This document shows, one piece after another, positions 1 to 8,272 of a stretch of DNA of 64,000 bases. The notes below the pieces were generated by a model. That model did not search any database and was not told the DNA's origin. It was given only the letters and a program-made list of their open reading frames with translations. Within the stretch, counting starts at the first letter, position 1. Each line of letters starts with the position of its first letter. The DNA is from an uncultured Bacteroidales bacterium (lineage in GTDB: Bacteria; Bacteroidota; Bacteroidia; Bacteroidales; Paludibacteraceae), in NCBI GenBank assembly GCA_934667275.1, contig CAKULK010000006.1, positions 73,910 through 137,909 of the forward strand, written 5' to 3'. A program made the position numbers and the translations under genes.

Positions 1-805
1 CCGTGTGCGCAAAAGCATCTTTTGCTTGTTCCGGCGTGACGGGAAACTCCGTCTCCACCCACACCGCCTCGGAATGAGCGCGAAGAGAGGGGACACGCAC
101 ACAAGTGGCTGATACAGAGATGTCTGAATGCATAATCTTGCGCGTCTCGTTGTACATTTTCAATTCCTCCTTGGTGTAATCGTCATTGCCAAAGACATCA
201 ATCTGCGGAATCATATTAAACGCCAACTGATAGGCAAAACGCTGAACATCAGGTTCTTGCCCGTCCAATATTTGGCGATACTGCTCAACCAGTTCGTTCA
301 TCGCCTGCGCCCCAGCCCCTGAAGCGGATTGGTAGGAGGCTACGTGCACACGACGGATATGCGAGAGCGGTTCCAACGCCTTGAGACACATCGCCATAAC
401 AATGGTGGTGCAGTTGGGATTGGCAATAATGCGTTTACCATGGTCGCTATACGCCTGCAACGCGTCTTCCGGGTTGATTTCAGGAATGACCAATGGCACC
501 TGTGGGTCCATGCGAAACACCGAAGAGTTGTCAATCATAATGGCACCATGGCGCGTTATGTCCGCCGCAAACTCACGAGAGACACCCCCGCCCGCGGAAA
601 CAAAAGCGATGTCAATATCGCGGAATTGGTCACCATGCTGCAACTGCTGCACCTTATATCCGGTTCCTCCGAATGTATAAGAAATCCCCGCACTACGCTG
701 AGAACCAAAGAGTTGCAAGTCAGATACCGGGAAATTACGCTCCGCAAGAATCTTAAGCAACTCCTGCCCGACAGCCCCCGATGCACCTACGATGGCGATG
801 TTCAT
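1..805 (-). CDS. asd: Aspartate-semialdehyde dehydrogenase, 3' part missing at the window edge
   Basis: NADPH-dependent reduction of aspartyl phosphate to aspartate semialdehyde, the branch point to lysine/diaminopimelate, threonine and methionine. Reading the minus strand from the ATG at 805-803 gives an open frame of about 268 codons to the edge, against roughly 330-340 for the family, so the C-terminus lies outside. Visible features are the Rossmann start MNIAIVGASGAVGQELL, the SAGGGVSREFA segment, the catalytic cysteine in NPNCTT at about residue 132, and the substrate-site segment YQSASGAG. The start overlaps the fabF stop by four bases (ATGA), so it is the last visible gene of an acpP-fabF-asd transcript. 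No frameshift was seen in the part translated by hand. Confidence 0.95.
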   Translation of the reverse strand, partial: MNIAIVGASGAVGQELLKILAERNFPVSDLQLFGSQRSAGISYTFGGTGYKVQQLQHGDQFRDIDIAFVSAGGGVSREFAADITRHGAIMIDNSSVFRMDPQVPLVIPEINPEDALQAYSDHGKRIIANPNCTTIVMAMCLKALEPLSHIRRVHVASYQSASGAGAQAMNELVEQYRQILDGQEPDVQRFAYQLAFNMIPQIDVFGNDDYTKEELKMYNETRKIMHSDISVSATCVRVPSLRAHSEAVWVETEFPVTPEQAKDAFAHT

Positions 806-2055
806 AGTTTAGCGAATAAAAGGCATGCGTTATGTCCACCAAAACCGAAATTATTGCTCAAGGCATAGTGGATATCACGCTGTTGTGCCTCGTTGAACGT
901 AAAATTGATGCGGCTGTCAATAGCAGGATCATCGTCACCATCTGCATGGTTGATGGTTGGCGTAACGATTTGATTTACAATTGACAACACCGATATAATG
1001 GCCTCCACGGCACCAGTACCTCCAAGCAGGTGTCCCGTCATAGATTTAGAAGAAGTGAGATTGATATGCGGCGTGTAGTCGCCAAAAACTTGCTGAATAG
1101 CCTTCACTTCGGCAATATCACCGACGGGAGTAGAGGTGCCGTGAGTATTGATATATTCCACCTGATTAGGCTGAATATCAGCCTCTTGCATCGCCAATAT
1201 CATGGCTTGTGCAGCCCCTTTTCCCTCCGGGTCTGATGCTACAATATGATAGGCGTCAGAGGTCATGCCCGCCCCGACAATCTCTGCATAGATATGCGCT
1301 CCTCGCGCGCACGCGTGCGCGTATTCCTCTAATACAAGGCAACCCGCCCCTTCGCCCAACACGAAGCCATCGCGCGAAGCGGAGAAAGGACGACTGGCAT
1401 GTTCGGGGTCATCGTTGCGCGTGGATAGTGCCCGCACTGCATTGAAACCACCTATTCCTGCAAACTCAATAGCGGCTTCGCTGCCACCGGTCAGCATCAC
1501 ATCCGCCATTCCAAAACGGATACAATGATATGCAGAGGCAATGGCGTGCGATGAACTGGCACACGCCGAAACCGTGGCAAAATTGATGCCCCGAAAGCCG
1601 TAACGTATTGCTAACAAGCCTGCTGCGATATTCGGGATTGCCATAGGGATGAAGAACGGACTGAAGCGCGGCGTTCCATCGCCCGTGGCAAACTGCCCGA
1701 TATTGGAGTCTAATGCGTGTACGCCCCCCATGCCACTACCCATAATGACACCGCAACGGAGAGCATTCTCCTGTTCAATCCGAATGTCAGCATTGCGCAT
1801 AGCCTCATCAGCCGCCACCGCCGCCAACTGCGCATAGCGGTCATTTTTGCGCGCCTCTTTGGGGTCCAACACAGCAGTGGTGTCCAAGTCTTTGACTTCG
1901 CAAGCAAAATGGGTCTTGAATTGTGAAGCATCAAAATGCGTGATAGGCCCCGCACCACTACGCCCAGCAACAAGATTTTGCCACGTGGTAGGGACATCAT
2001 TTCCCAATGCCGTCACCATTCCTAATCCGGTGATTACAACTCGTTTAGGTTCCAT
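802..2055 (-). CDS. fabF: Beta-ketoacyl-ACP synthase II (FabF)
   Basis: Condenses malonyl-ACP with acyl-ACP in type II fatty-acid elongation. It has 417 residues, normal for FabF. The catalytic cysteine lies in VSACASSSHA at about residue 165, the first active-site histidine in NTHGTSTPVGD, the lysine in SSKSMTGHLLGGTG and the second histidine follows it. The C-terminal SNNFGFGGHN loop is intact. An in-frame TTG start five codons upstream is possible, but the ATG giving MEPKRVVITG matches the usual family start. It lies 80 bp downstream of acpP, its protein substrate carrier, and overlaps asd by 4 bp. Confidence 0.97.
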   Translation of the reverse strand: MEPKRVVITGLGMVTALGNDVPTTWQNLVAGRSGAGPITHFDASQFKTHFACEVKDLDTTAVLDPKEARKNDRYAQLAAVAADEAMRNADIRIEQENALRCGVIMGSGMGGVHALDSNIGQFATGDGTPRFSPFFIPMAIPNIAAGLLAIRYGFRGINFATVSACASSSHAIASAYHCIRFGMADVMLTGGSEAAIEFAGIGGFNAVRALSTRNDDPEHASRPFSASRDGFVLGEGAGCLVLEEYAHACARGAHIYAEIVGAGMTSDAYHIVASDPEGKGAAQAMILAMQEADIQPNQVEYINTHGTSTPVGDIAEVKAIQQVFGDYTPHINLTSSKSMTGHLLGGTGAVEAIISVLSIVNQIVTPTINHADGDDDPAIDSRINFTFNEAQQRDIHYALSNNFGFGGHNACLLFAKL

Positions 2056-2135
2056 ACTTATTATAAACAACGAGCGAGTTTACGGTCATCCCGCAACTCG
2101 CCCCTATAGTGATTAAAAATTAAAGAAACAAGCAA

Positions 2136-2372
2136 TTATGCCTTGATTTTCTCAATGTAATCAATAGCGTCTTGTACGGTGGAAATCTTCTGGGTATCCT
2201 CATCGGGGATTTGGATGCCGAACTCTTTCTCAAACTCCATAATCAATTCCACTGTATCAAGTGAATCTGCATTCAAATCTGCTGCAAAACTTGCTTCAGG
2301 AGTAACTTGCGATTCTTCAACACCGAGTTTATCAACGATAATAGCCTTTACTTTCGATTCAATTTCTGACAT
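2136..2372 (-). CDS. acpP: Acyl carrier protein
   Basis: A 78-residue acidic protein that carries growing acyl chains on a 4'-phosphopantetheine arm. The attachment serine is Ser37 in the DLNADSLDTVEL motif. Length and the four-helix pattern are typical. It is first in the acpP-fabF-asd cluster, with a Bacteroidetes-type promoter about 70-100 bp upstream. Confidence 0.98.
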   Translation of the reverse strand: MSEIESKVKAIIVDKLGVEESQVTPEASFAADLNADSLDTVELIMEFEKEFGIQIPDEDTQKISTVQDAIDYIEKIKA

Positions 2373-2440
2373 AACACAAAAGTTTTTTGTTAATACTTAA
2401 TTTTGTTGCTAACTATGCATCCGACGATGCAAACCGACTG

Positions 2441-2472
2441 CAAAGTAACGACTTTTTTTTGGAATATGCAAA
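2441..2472 (-). promoter_or_regulatory. Promoter for acpP-fabF-asd
   Basis: On the minus strand TTACTTTG (2448-2441) resembles the Bacteroidetes -7 element TAnnTTTG, differing at one position. TTTG (2472-2469) sits 20 bp upstream as the -33 box. Position and spacing fit the phylum consensus; transcription from it is inferred. Confidence 0.55.
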
Positions 2473-2493
2473 TTTTTTGCAACAATTATGGGT

Positions 2494-3351
2494 TTATTGC
2501 CCTATTTCCAGCGTTATTTTGCCAATGCGAGCCCCCGATTTGCCCGTTTGTGCTAACAAAACGCTATCTCCATCCATATTAGCAATATGCAGATTTTCAA
2601 CCACTTTATGGGTATGTGCACCGATAATCACATCAATATCACGTGTGGCGGCAGCCAATTCAACATCACAGACCTGACCTTCTGCAATATGATTAGTCCC
2701 CTGGTGGCTAATGCAAACAACCACGTCACAATGCTCATCATGGCGCAACATAGTAGCGACTTTTTGTGCTGATTCTATGGGATTCAGGTATTTAACAGGC
2801 TCAAAATTCTTCATCGCGATAAGGCTGTTCGGATTCACACCAATACCAAACACGCCTATGCGAAGCCCCTTTTTGCGCAGAATAGTGTAGGGTTTCACCA
2901 AACCCTCCAATGGGGTGTTGCATACATCGTAGTTGGCACAAACGATGGGGAATTGCGCCATACCGAGAATAACAGCAAGCGTATCCACGCCGTAATCGAA
3001 CTCATGATTACCAAGCATTCCCGCATCATAGCCCATACGGTTGAGTGCATCCATCTCAATGCGCCCGTGATAGAAATTAAAATAGGGCGTCCCTTGACTG
3101 AAATCACCGGCATCCAACAAGATAAGGTCAGGGTCCATTTGGCGTTCACGCTCAATAAACCCCATACGACGCGCATAACCTGCGCAATTGGCATCACGTT
3201 TTCCCTCCTCAATCGGCTCCACCTGCGAGTGGGTGTCATTGGTATGCAAAATGGTGATAGTCTTCGGCTTGGATGGTCCGCAAGCCACACAAACCATGCA
3301 GATAAAAAAGCCTGACAACAGGGCCTTAGAAATACTTTCGAAAATCTTCAT
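2494..3351 (-). CDS. Lipoprotein metallophosphoesterase (5'-nucleotidase/UshA catalytic domain only)
   Basis: About 285 residues, containing only the two-metal calcineurin-like catalytic half of UshA-type 5'-nucleotidases. Motifs in order are HTNDTHSQ (about residue 36), LLDAGDFSQG (about 78), GNHEFDYG (about 114), CISHQGTN and GAHTHK. The C-terminal substrate-specificity domain of UshA is absent. A start at the ATG of MKIFESISKA gives a signal peptide ending in CVAC, a probable lipoprotein anchor; the longer upstream frame is mutL sequence. It overlaps the mutL 3' end by 26 bp and is probably co-transcribed with it. Separate catalytic and C-terminal-domain genes, often adjacent, are known in Bacteroidetes; here the likely partner is at 49873-50676. 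Confidence 0.85.
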   Translation of the reverse strand: MKIFESISKALLSGFFICMVCVACGPSKPKTITILHTNDTHSQVEPIEEGKRDANCAGYARRMGFIERERQMDPDLILLDAGDFSQGTPYFNFYHGRIEMDALNRMGYDAGMLGNHEFDYGVDTLAVILGMAQFPIVCANYDVCNTPLEGLVKPYTILRKKGLRIGVFGIGVNPNSLIAMKNFEPVKYLNPIESAQKVATMLRHDEHCDVVVCISHQGTNHIAEGQVCDVELAAATRDIDVIIGAHTHKVVENLHIANMDGDSVLLAQTGKSGARIGKITLEIGQ

Positions 3352-5134
3352 CGGTAAATATAGTAAGAATGGTTTGACCATTAGGCAGATACTTTGATGG
3401 CGCAAGCATAAAACGCGACAAGAGGTCACGCATCTCGGCATCCGTGAGCGATTTGCCAACAGGTATGGCCATCTGCTCCGCCAAGGCTATCGCGATTGAA
3501 CGGTGCCAATCCGACGAGGCAGAACCACCAGTATCTTGCACATTGTGAACGACTTGCAGCAGCACTTCACCTGCATTCTTTTGCCCTAAAAGGGCAGGAA
3601 CCGCAGTGATGTTGTAAGCATAGGGGGAGAACTGCTCCAGCGCAAATCCGACTGATTGCAGGTCCGGCAACATTGATTGTACGGTGGCAGTATCGTCCAA
3701 CGAGAGTTCCAACAATTCGGGAAACAACAGGGGCTGCGTAATGCCGTTATGTGCTTGCAGTTGCGCCTGCAATTCCTTATACAAAACAGCCACATGCAGA
3801 CGATGCTGATGAGCCACCAACAGCCCCATGTCTGTAGGAGCAATAATGTATTTAGACGCCCATTGCAGCAGGGGAGTTGTTTCTTCTATCTGCTGAAAGT
3901 CAAATAGTTGCGTATGCTCCCGTACTATTTCCGGCACAGATTGGTCCCCCACCCCTTTACGCGTCTGTGCATACAATGCATCCCAATTACGCGGAGCATT
4001 AGACGAAGGCGCCTGACGTTTGAACGGGTTGTACGATGGGTCAACCTGTATGTGCGGAATAGTCACAGACTTGCCCGACAATACGCCTTGCGGCATATCA
4101 AGGTGCGACTCCGTGGTAAAATCCAGCGACGGAGCCACATTGAATTTGCCCAATGACTCGCGCACCGCAGCCAACAGAATCTGGAAAATAGCCTGCTCAT
4201 CAGCGAACTTTATCTCCGTCTTGGTAGGGTGGATATTGATATCTATCGCCTCCGGATTGATACTGAAATAGAGGAAATAAGATGGCGTATGGTCAGCAGC
4301 CAACATCCCCGAGTAGGCCGTCATCACAGCCTTATGGAAATACGGGTGGCGCATAAAACGCCCGTTGACAAACATATACTGCTGGCTATTCTTGCCTGCA
4401 CTCTCCGGTTTGCCCACAAAACCGCAGATATTCACCAACTCCGTGTTGGTGGATACGTCCACCAATTGCCCAGTAAAGGGCTTGGAAGAGTGCCCGAACA
4501 CCCCCTCAATACGTTGTTTGGTTGTGGCTGCGGGCAGTTCAGAGATAATCTCGTCGTTGCTGACGAATGTGAATTGCACTTCCGGATTCACCAACACGAT
4601 GCGATGGTACTCGGTGAGCAGGTTCCGCAGTTCCGTTTGGTCTGTTTTGAGGAACTTGCGTCGCGCGGGAACATTATAAAAGAGGTTCTTCACGCGGATA
4701 TTGGTGCCTACCGAGCATTGTACCGGCTCCTGTTTCTGCACCTCGGAACCCGCAATCTCCAACCTTGTGCCTATCTCATCACCGGCACGGCGCGTAAGCA
4801 CTTCCACCTGCGCCACCGCGCAAATACTGGCAAGTGCCTCTCCGCGAAATCCCATCGTGTGCAAATGGAAAAGGTCCGCAGCCTGACTAATCTTGGACGT
4901 GGCATGTCGCTCAAACGCCATACGCGCATCGGTGTTGCTCATGCCGCAGCCGTTATCAATCACCTGCAACAACGTCCGCCCCGCGTCACGCACGAGGATA
5001 CGGATATTCGTAGCCCCCGCATCCAACGAGTTCTCCACCAACTCCTTCAGACACGATGCCGGACGCTGTATAACCTCGCCCGCGGCAATCTGGTTGGCGA
5101 CACTATCGGGAAGTAAGTGAATGATGTCCGTCAT
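3326..5134 (-). CDS. mutL: DNA mismatch repair protein MutL
   Basis: 602 residues with the GHKL ATPase core: ELVENSLDAGAT (about 31-42), DNGCGM (60-65) and GFRGEAL (95-101). MutL couples MutS mismatch recognition to strand incision. The C-terminal segment where endonuclease-type MutLs carry DQHA(X)2E(X)4E reads AHQHRLHVAVLYKE, so the metal-binding nuclease motif is not conserved. Upstream is a 57-bp gap of 11-bp repeats, then a small membrane protein and a TPR lipoprotein gene on the same strand; downstream it overlaps the phosphoesterase. Confidence 0.96.
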   Translation of the reverse strand: MTDIIHLLPDSVANQIAAGEVIQRPASCLKELVENSLDAGATNIRILVRDAGRTLLQVIDNGCGMSNTDARMAFERHATSKISQAADLFHLHTMGFRGEALASICAVAQVEVLTRRAGDEIGTRLEIAGSEVQKQEPVQCSVGTNIRVKNLFYNVPARRKFLKTDQTELRNLLTEYHRIVLVNPEVQFTFVSNDEIISELPAATTKQRIEGVFGHSSKPFTGQLVDVSTNTELVNICGFVGKPESAGKNSQQYMFVNGRFMRHPYFHKAVMTAYSGMLAADHTPSYFLYFSINPEAIDINIHPTKTEIKFADEQAIFQILLAAVRESLGKFNVAPSLDFTTESHLDMPQGVLSGKSVTIPHIQVDPSYNPFKRQAPSSNAPRNWDALYAQTRKGVGDQSVPEIVREHTQLFDFQQIEETTPLLQWASKYIIAPTDMGLLVAHQHRLHVAVLYKELQAQLQAHNGITQPLLFPELLELSLDDTATVQSMLPDLQSVGFALEQFSPYAYNITAVPALLGQKNAGEVLLQVVHNVQDTGGSASSDWHRSIAIALAEQMAIPVGKSLTDAEMRDLLSRFMLAPSKYLPNGQTILTIFTDEDFRKYF

Positions 5135-5154
5135 GACCTATTGTTTCTATGTAA

Positions 5155-5187
5155 GACCCGCTACAGACCCGCGAGCAACCCGCGACA
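5155..5187. repeat. 11-bp degenerate tandem repeat, three units
   Basis: Units GACCCGCTACA, GACCCGCGAGC and AACCCGCGACA follow one another without gaps between mutL and the small membrane-protein gene. They share CCCGC at the same place. This is one of several intergenic arrays with the same period in this window. Confidence 0.75.
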
Positions 5188-5191
5188 ATTC

Positions 5192-5431
5192 CTACAGCAA
5201 GTAATAGAACGCAAACAACAGCATCGCCAGCAAGGCTATCCAAAATACCAGTTTGGACTTGCTGCGTGCCTCGTCTTTGCGCTTGCGCGTGTTCGCCTCG
5301 TGTGCCTCACGGAACGAACCACGATGAAGACGCGCAAGTTTTTCCTTGCGCGCCTCCTTTTCTTTATCGTAGTAAATGGGGCGATAGTCCCACTCACGTG
5401 GTTTCGGTACTTTTGGAAAGAGTATCGACAT
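5192..5431 (-). CDS. Small hypothetical single-pass membrane protein
   Basis: 79 residues. The first 55 or so are strongly basic and lysine/arginine-rich; the last 19 (LVFWIALLAMLLFAFYYLL) form one hydrophobic helix ending at the C-terminus, giving a tail-anchored topology with the basic part cytoplasmic. The start ATG overlaps the stop of the upstream TPR lipoprotein (TAATG), so translation is probably coupled. The function is unknown; context is the TPR lipoprotein - small membrane protein - mutL operon. Confidence 0.75.
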   Translation of the reverse strand: MSILFPKVPKPREWDYRPIYYDKEKEARKEKLARLHRGSFREAHEANTRKRKDEARSKSKLVFWIALLAMLLFAFYYLL

Positions 5432-7122
5432 TATTTAATAATGTCTTGGAACTGCTGATCCTCTTGATATTTAGCAAATTCAATATCTTTCTGAGCCTTT
5501 CTGCGGAACTGAGCGTCACGCTGGATGGCAGCCTTCAGGTTGCTGTAAACAGCATCGCGGTCATTGGTGCGGGCACCTACGATAGCAGCCAGATAAGCAG
5601 TCGTGGCATTCGGGTTCTCCACGCGTGCCAAGGTCTGACGGGCAGCAGCATAGTCCTCGTTCAAGATTTGCTGAACGGCAGCGTTGTTGCTGGGCTTGTC
5701 GCCGTATGCATTCTTAGCGGCAGCGTACTCACCCTTCATCGTATAGAGCGTACCCATAGCGGCATTCAGGTCACCCTGCGTGCCGGCAGCCTTGCCAAGA
5801 TATTGCTGAGCCATTGCCAAATCATTGTCTGCCAATGCAGCCACACCGGCGTTGTAGTTCACATCGGGGTTGCTTGAAGCAATCTTCAAGGCTTGCGTAT
5901 AACTGCGGCGAGCCTCTGCGATGCTGCCTTGGTTGAAATAGAGCATACCCATATTGTTGTAACCGCGATAGTCGTTCGGGAACAACTCAACAGCCTTCTT
6001 ATAGATAGCCATTTGCTCGTTAGCGTCCTTGGTGAGAGTAGCGGCATACAGCAGTTCCTCCACGTTCAACGATGCAGGGTCATTCTTTGCCAATTCGGCA
6101 ATCTCCTCGTCTGATTTTCCGATAAGGTCGGTGGTGAGAATCAGGCGGCTGCGGCGCAACTCGGGCAGAATCTCATCGGCAATCGTCTTGTAAACGGCAC
6201 TCAGGTTCTTGATTTGAGCCTCACGCTCTTCGGGGTCACTGTACATGCTGAGCACGCGCAAAACAAGATCCTTGTCCTGGATATTGCTCTCTTCCATAGC
6301 CTTCTGGAATCCCTCCCAGTCCTGAGCGGTAACCGACGACTCAATCTCGGCTTTCACCTTGTTCTTTTTCAGTTGTTTCTGCAAGTATTTCTGAGCGTTA
6401 GCCTGACGGGCATCAGCCAGAGTCGAGTTGAGTTTCACGCCACCGTCCGGCGAAGCGTAACCCGAAACCTCCAACTTGTTGATGGCTTTCTTCTCATCTT
6501 GGTCAGCATCTTTGATGGCAGCCTGCAAGTCCTTCATCTCCTGGGTTTTGAGTTCGGAGTTGCGCAGGTTGGACTGCTGAATCAGGAAGCGGATATCAGC
6601 CTCTTGCATCTCTTGGATAATGCGTTGGAATTTATCTGCCGTGATTTGGGGTTTGACATCCTGAGCCTGAGCCAACTTTGCGGTAGCAACCACACCATCA
6701 GCCACTTTCATGTCAGGAATCTCCACGGTTTTGTTGCCCTTCTTGGCGGTAAAGCGCAGATAGAGTTCCGATTTTGCCATCGCAGGAACGTACTTGAACG
6801 ATGCCTGCTGGCTGTATTTGGCACCCTCTTTGTAGGATACCGTCTTACCATTTTCTTTGGCTTTCTCACCTACGTAGGTCACCGGCTCGCCAACGGCTTC
6901 GCCACCCTCATACTTGAGCACCGGAGTAACGGTAAGAACGGCTTTTTTAGAGAACTTCTTTACAGGGAAGGTTCCCGTGATAGTGGCGTCCACATTGTCG
7001 CCTACCACGGTGAGCGGACTCGGATTAACGGTCACCTGTTCCGGCTGAACAGCAGTTCCACAAGAGGTCAGCACTGCCATCGCAATCACTGACGCAAAGA
7101 AAAATGACTTTTTCATATTCAT
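5431..7122 (-). CDS. Periplasmic TPR/OmpA-like lipoprotein
   Basis: 563 residues (561 if the second ATG, MKKSFFFASV, is used). A lipoprotein signal ends in VLTSC at about residue 21. The middle has an OmpA-like peptidoglycan-binding flavour (LEVSGYASPDG, then LADARQANAQKYL, about 210-240). The C-terminal half holds TPR-like repeats around NDYRGYNNMGMLYFNQG and NPDVNYNAGVAAL. It probably sits in the outer membrane facing the periplasm as a scaffold. First gene of the operon that runs into mutL, with a strong promoter about 70 bp upstream. No enzymatic motif seen. Confidence 0.8.
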   Translation of the reverse strand: MNMKKSFFFASVIAMAVLTSCGTAVQPEQVTVNPSPLTVVGDNVDATITGTFPVKKFSKKAVLTVTPVLKYEGGEAVGEPVTYVGEKAKENGKTVSYKEGAKYSQQASFKYVPAMAKSELYLRFTAKKGNKTVEIPDMKVADGVVATAKLAQAQDVKPQITADKFQRIIQEMQEADIRFLIQQSNLRNSELKTQEMKDLQAAIKDADQDEKKAINKLEVSGYASPDGGVKLNSTLADARQANAQKYLQKQLKKNKVKAEIESSVTAQDWEGFQKAMEESNIQDKDLVLRVLSMYSDPEEREAQIKNLSAVYKTIADEILPELRRSRLILTTDLIGKSDEEIAELAKNDPASLNVEELLYAATLTKDANEQMAIYKKAVELFPNDYRGYNNMGMLYFNQGSIAEARRSYTQALKIASSNPDVNYNAGVAALADNDLAMAQQYLGKAAGTQGDLNAAMGTLYTMKGEYAAAKNAYGDKPSNNAAVQQILNEDYAAARQTLARVENPNATTAYLAAIVGARTNDRDAVYSNLKAAIQRDAQFRRKAQKDIEFAKYQEDQQFQDIIK

Positions 7123-7191
7123 AATAAGTTATTATGTTGTTAATTATTTATACGTATCGTTGATATACACTTCTGCATAGTATATCGCCTG

Positions 7192-7222
7192 CAAAGGTAC
7201 GAAATTATTCGCAAACAGCAAA
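7192..7222 (-). promoter_or_regulatory. Promoter for the TPR lipoprotein-mutL operon
   Basis: Minus-strand TACCTTTG (7199-7192) is a perfect -7 TAnnTTTG element, with TTTG (7222-7219) 19 bp upstream. It is back-to-back with the plus-strand promoter at 7249-7281. Confidence 0.8.
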
Positions 7223-7248
7223 GACAGGATGTTTTTTTGCGCGATTTT

Positions 7249-7281
7249 TTTGGCATTTTTGGACTTTTCTTCGTACCTTTG
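7249..7281 (+). promoter_or_regulatory. Promoter for the 7314-8141 lipoprotein
   Basis: TACCTTTG at 7274-7281 is a perfect -7 element; TTTG at 7249-7252 lies 21 bp upstream, with a further TTTG at 7258. The predicted 5' leader is short, about 25 nt. Confidence 0.75.
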
Positions 7282-7313
7282 CGCAGTTTTTATCAGATAA
7301 ACACAATCGGACT

Positions 7314-8141
7314 ATGCAAAAGAACAACTTTTATCGGTTTCCTGCAATGGTTTTGGCGGCAACCCTTTTGGTGTCATGCCGTCCGAGTGACGAACAATGC
7401 GCCCGCGTATTGGTGGATAGTGCGCAACAGATGGTGGATGCCGGACGCTGGCAACAAGCCCGCGTATTCATCGACTCCGTCCACAACACCTATCCCCAAC
7501 AGGTAGAGCAACGGCGCGCAGCAAAGGTTCTGGCGGACACCATCACCTACTTGGAAGCCAAACGGACATTGGCTTATTCCGACTCATTACTAAACACCCT
7601 GCTGCCGCAGGCTGACGAGTTGATGCGTCTGTTCCGCTACGAGAAAAACGCCGACTATGAGGACCATGGGCGATACGTGCATCGTCTTTTGGCTACTACG
7701 GGCAGCAACACTTCCCGCAACTTCTTGCAGGCTTATGTGCGCGACGACAAAGAGACCATCGTCAAGAGTTACTACTATGGAGCGCAACGCGCAAACCAGC
7801 GCGCCGTCACGCTCTCGTCCGAGGAAGTGGAAAGCCGCTTCGAAGGTACCAACCATGCTTTTCAGGCTGAAGGATGGCACGAGATAATGACGCTCGAAAA
7901 CGACAAAGCCCTTGAACTGCTGAATTTCGTCAGCAGCCACACCTCCGCGCGTATCCGCGTGAAAGGAGAAGGAGAAAAAAGCGGACAATCATGGGTCTAT
8001 TATCTCTCCGACAAAGAAAAGACTGCCCTTTCGCAGACCTACCAATTGGGATTCCTGATGAAGGATATCAACCAATTGGAACGCAATATCCGCATAGCAA
8101 ACGCACAAATCGAGCGCAAAGAGCGCACAACCAGCAAATAA
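7314..8141 (+). CDS. Hypothetical lipoprotein with C-terminal coiled coil
   Basis: 275 residues with signal and lipobox LLVSC (Cys22). The N-terminal 80 residues are helical and resemble a TPR-like hairpin (QQMVDAGRWQQARVFIDSV). The central part is mixed; the last 40 residues (LMKDINQLERNIRIANAQIE) look like a coiled coil. No catalytic motif recognised. Monocistronic, with its own promoter and a shared bidirectional terminator after it. Function unknown; the cell-envelope location is inferred from the signal. Confidence 0.75.
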   Translation: MQKNNFYRFPAMVLAATLLVSCRPSDEQCARVLVDSAQQMVDAGRWQQARVFIDSVHNTYPQQVEQRRAAKVLADTITYLEAKRTLAYSDSLLNTLLPQADELMRLFRYEKNADYEDHGRYVHRLLATTGSNTSRNFLQAYVRDDKETIVKSYYYGAQRANQRAVTLSSEEVESRFEGTNHAFQAEGWHEIMTLENDKALELLNFVSSHTSARIRVKGEGEKSGQSWVYYLSDKEKTALSQTYQLGFLMKDINQLERNIRIANAQIERKERTTSK

Positions 8142-8217
8142 CACTCCACATACATTGTAATATTATTGTGACCTTGCCACATTCATATCGTACCCATAAT
8201 AACTAAAATAATGAACA

Positions 8218-8256
8218 AAAACAGACCGCCCAACAATCGTCAAGCGGTCTGTTTTT
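8218..8256. terminator. Bidirectional intrinsic terminator
   Basis: ACAGACCGC (8221-8229) pairs perfectly with GCGGTCTGT (8244-8252). A runs precede it and T runs follow it, so it can end both the plus-strand lipoprotein and the convergent TonB receptor transcript. Confidence 0.85.
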
Positions 8257-8272
8257 GCATTATGCTAACAGA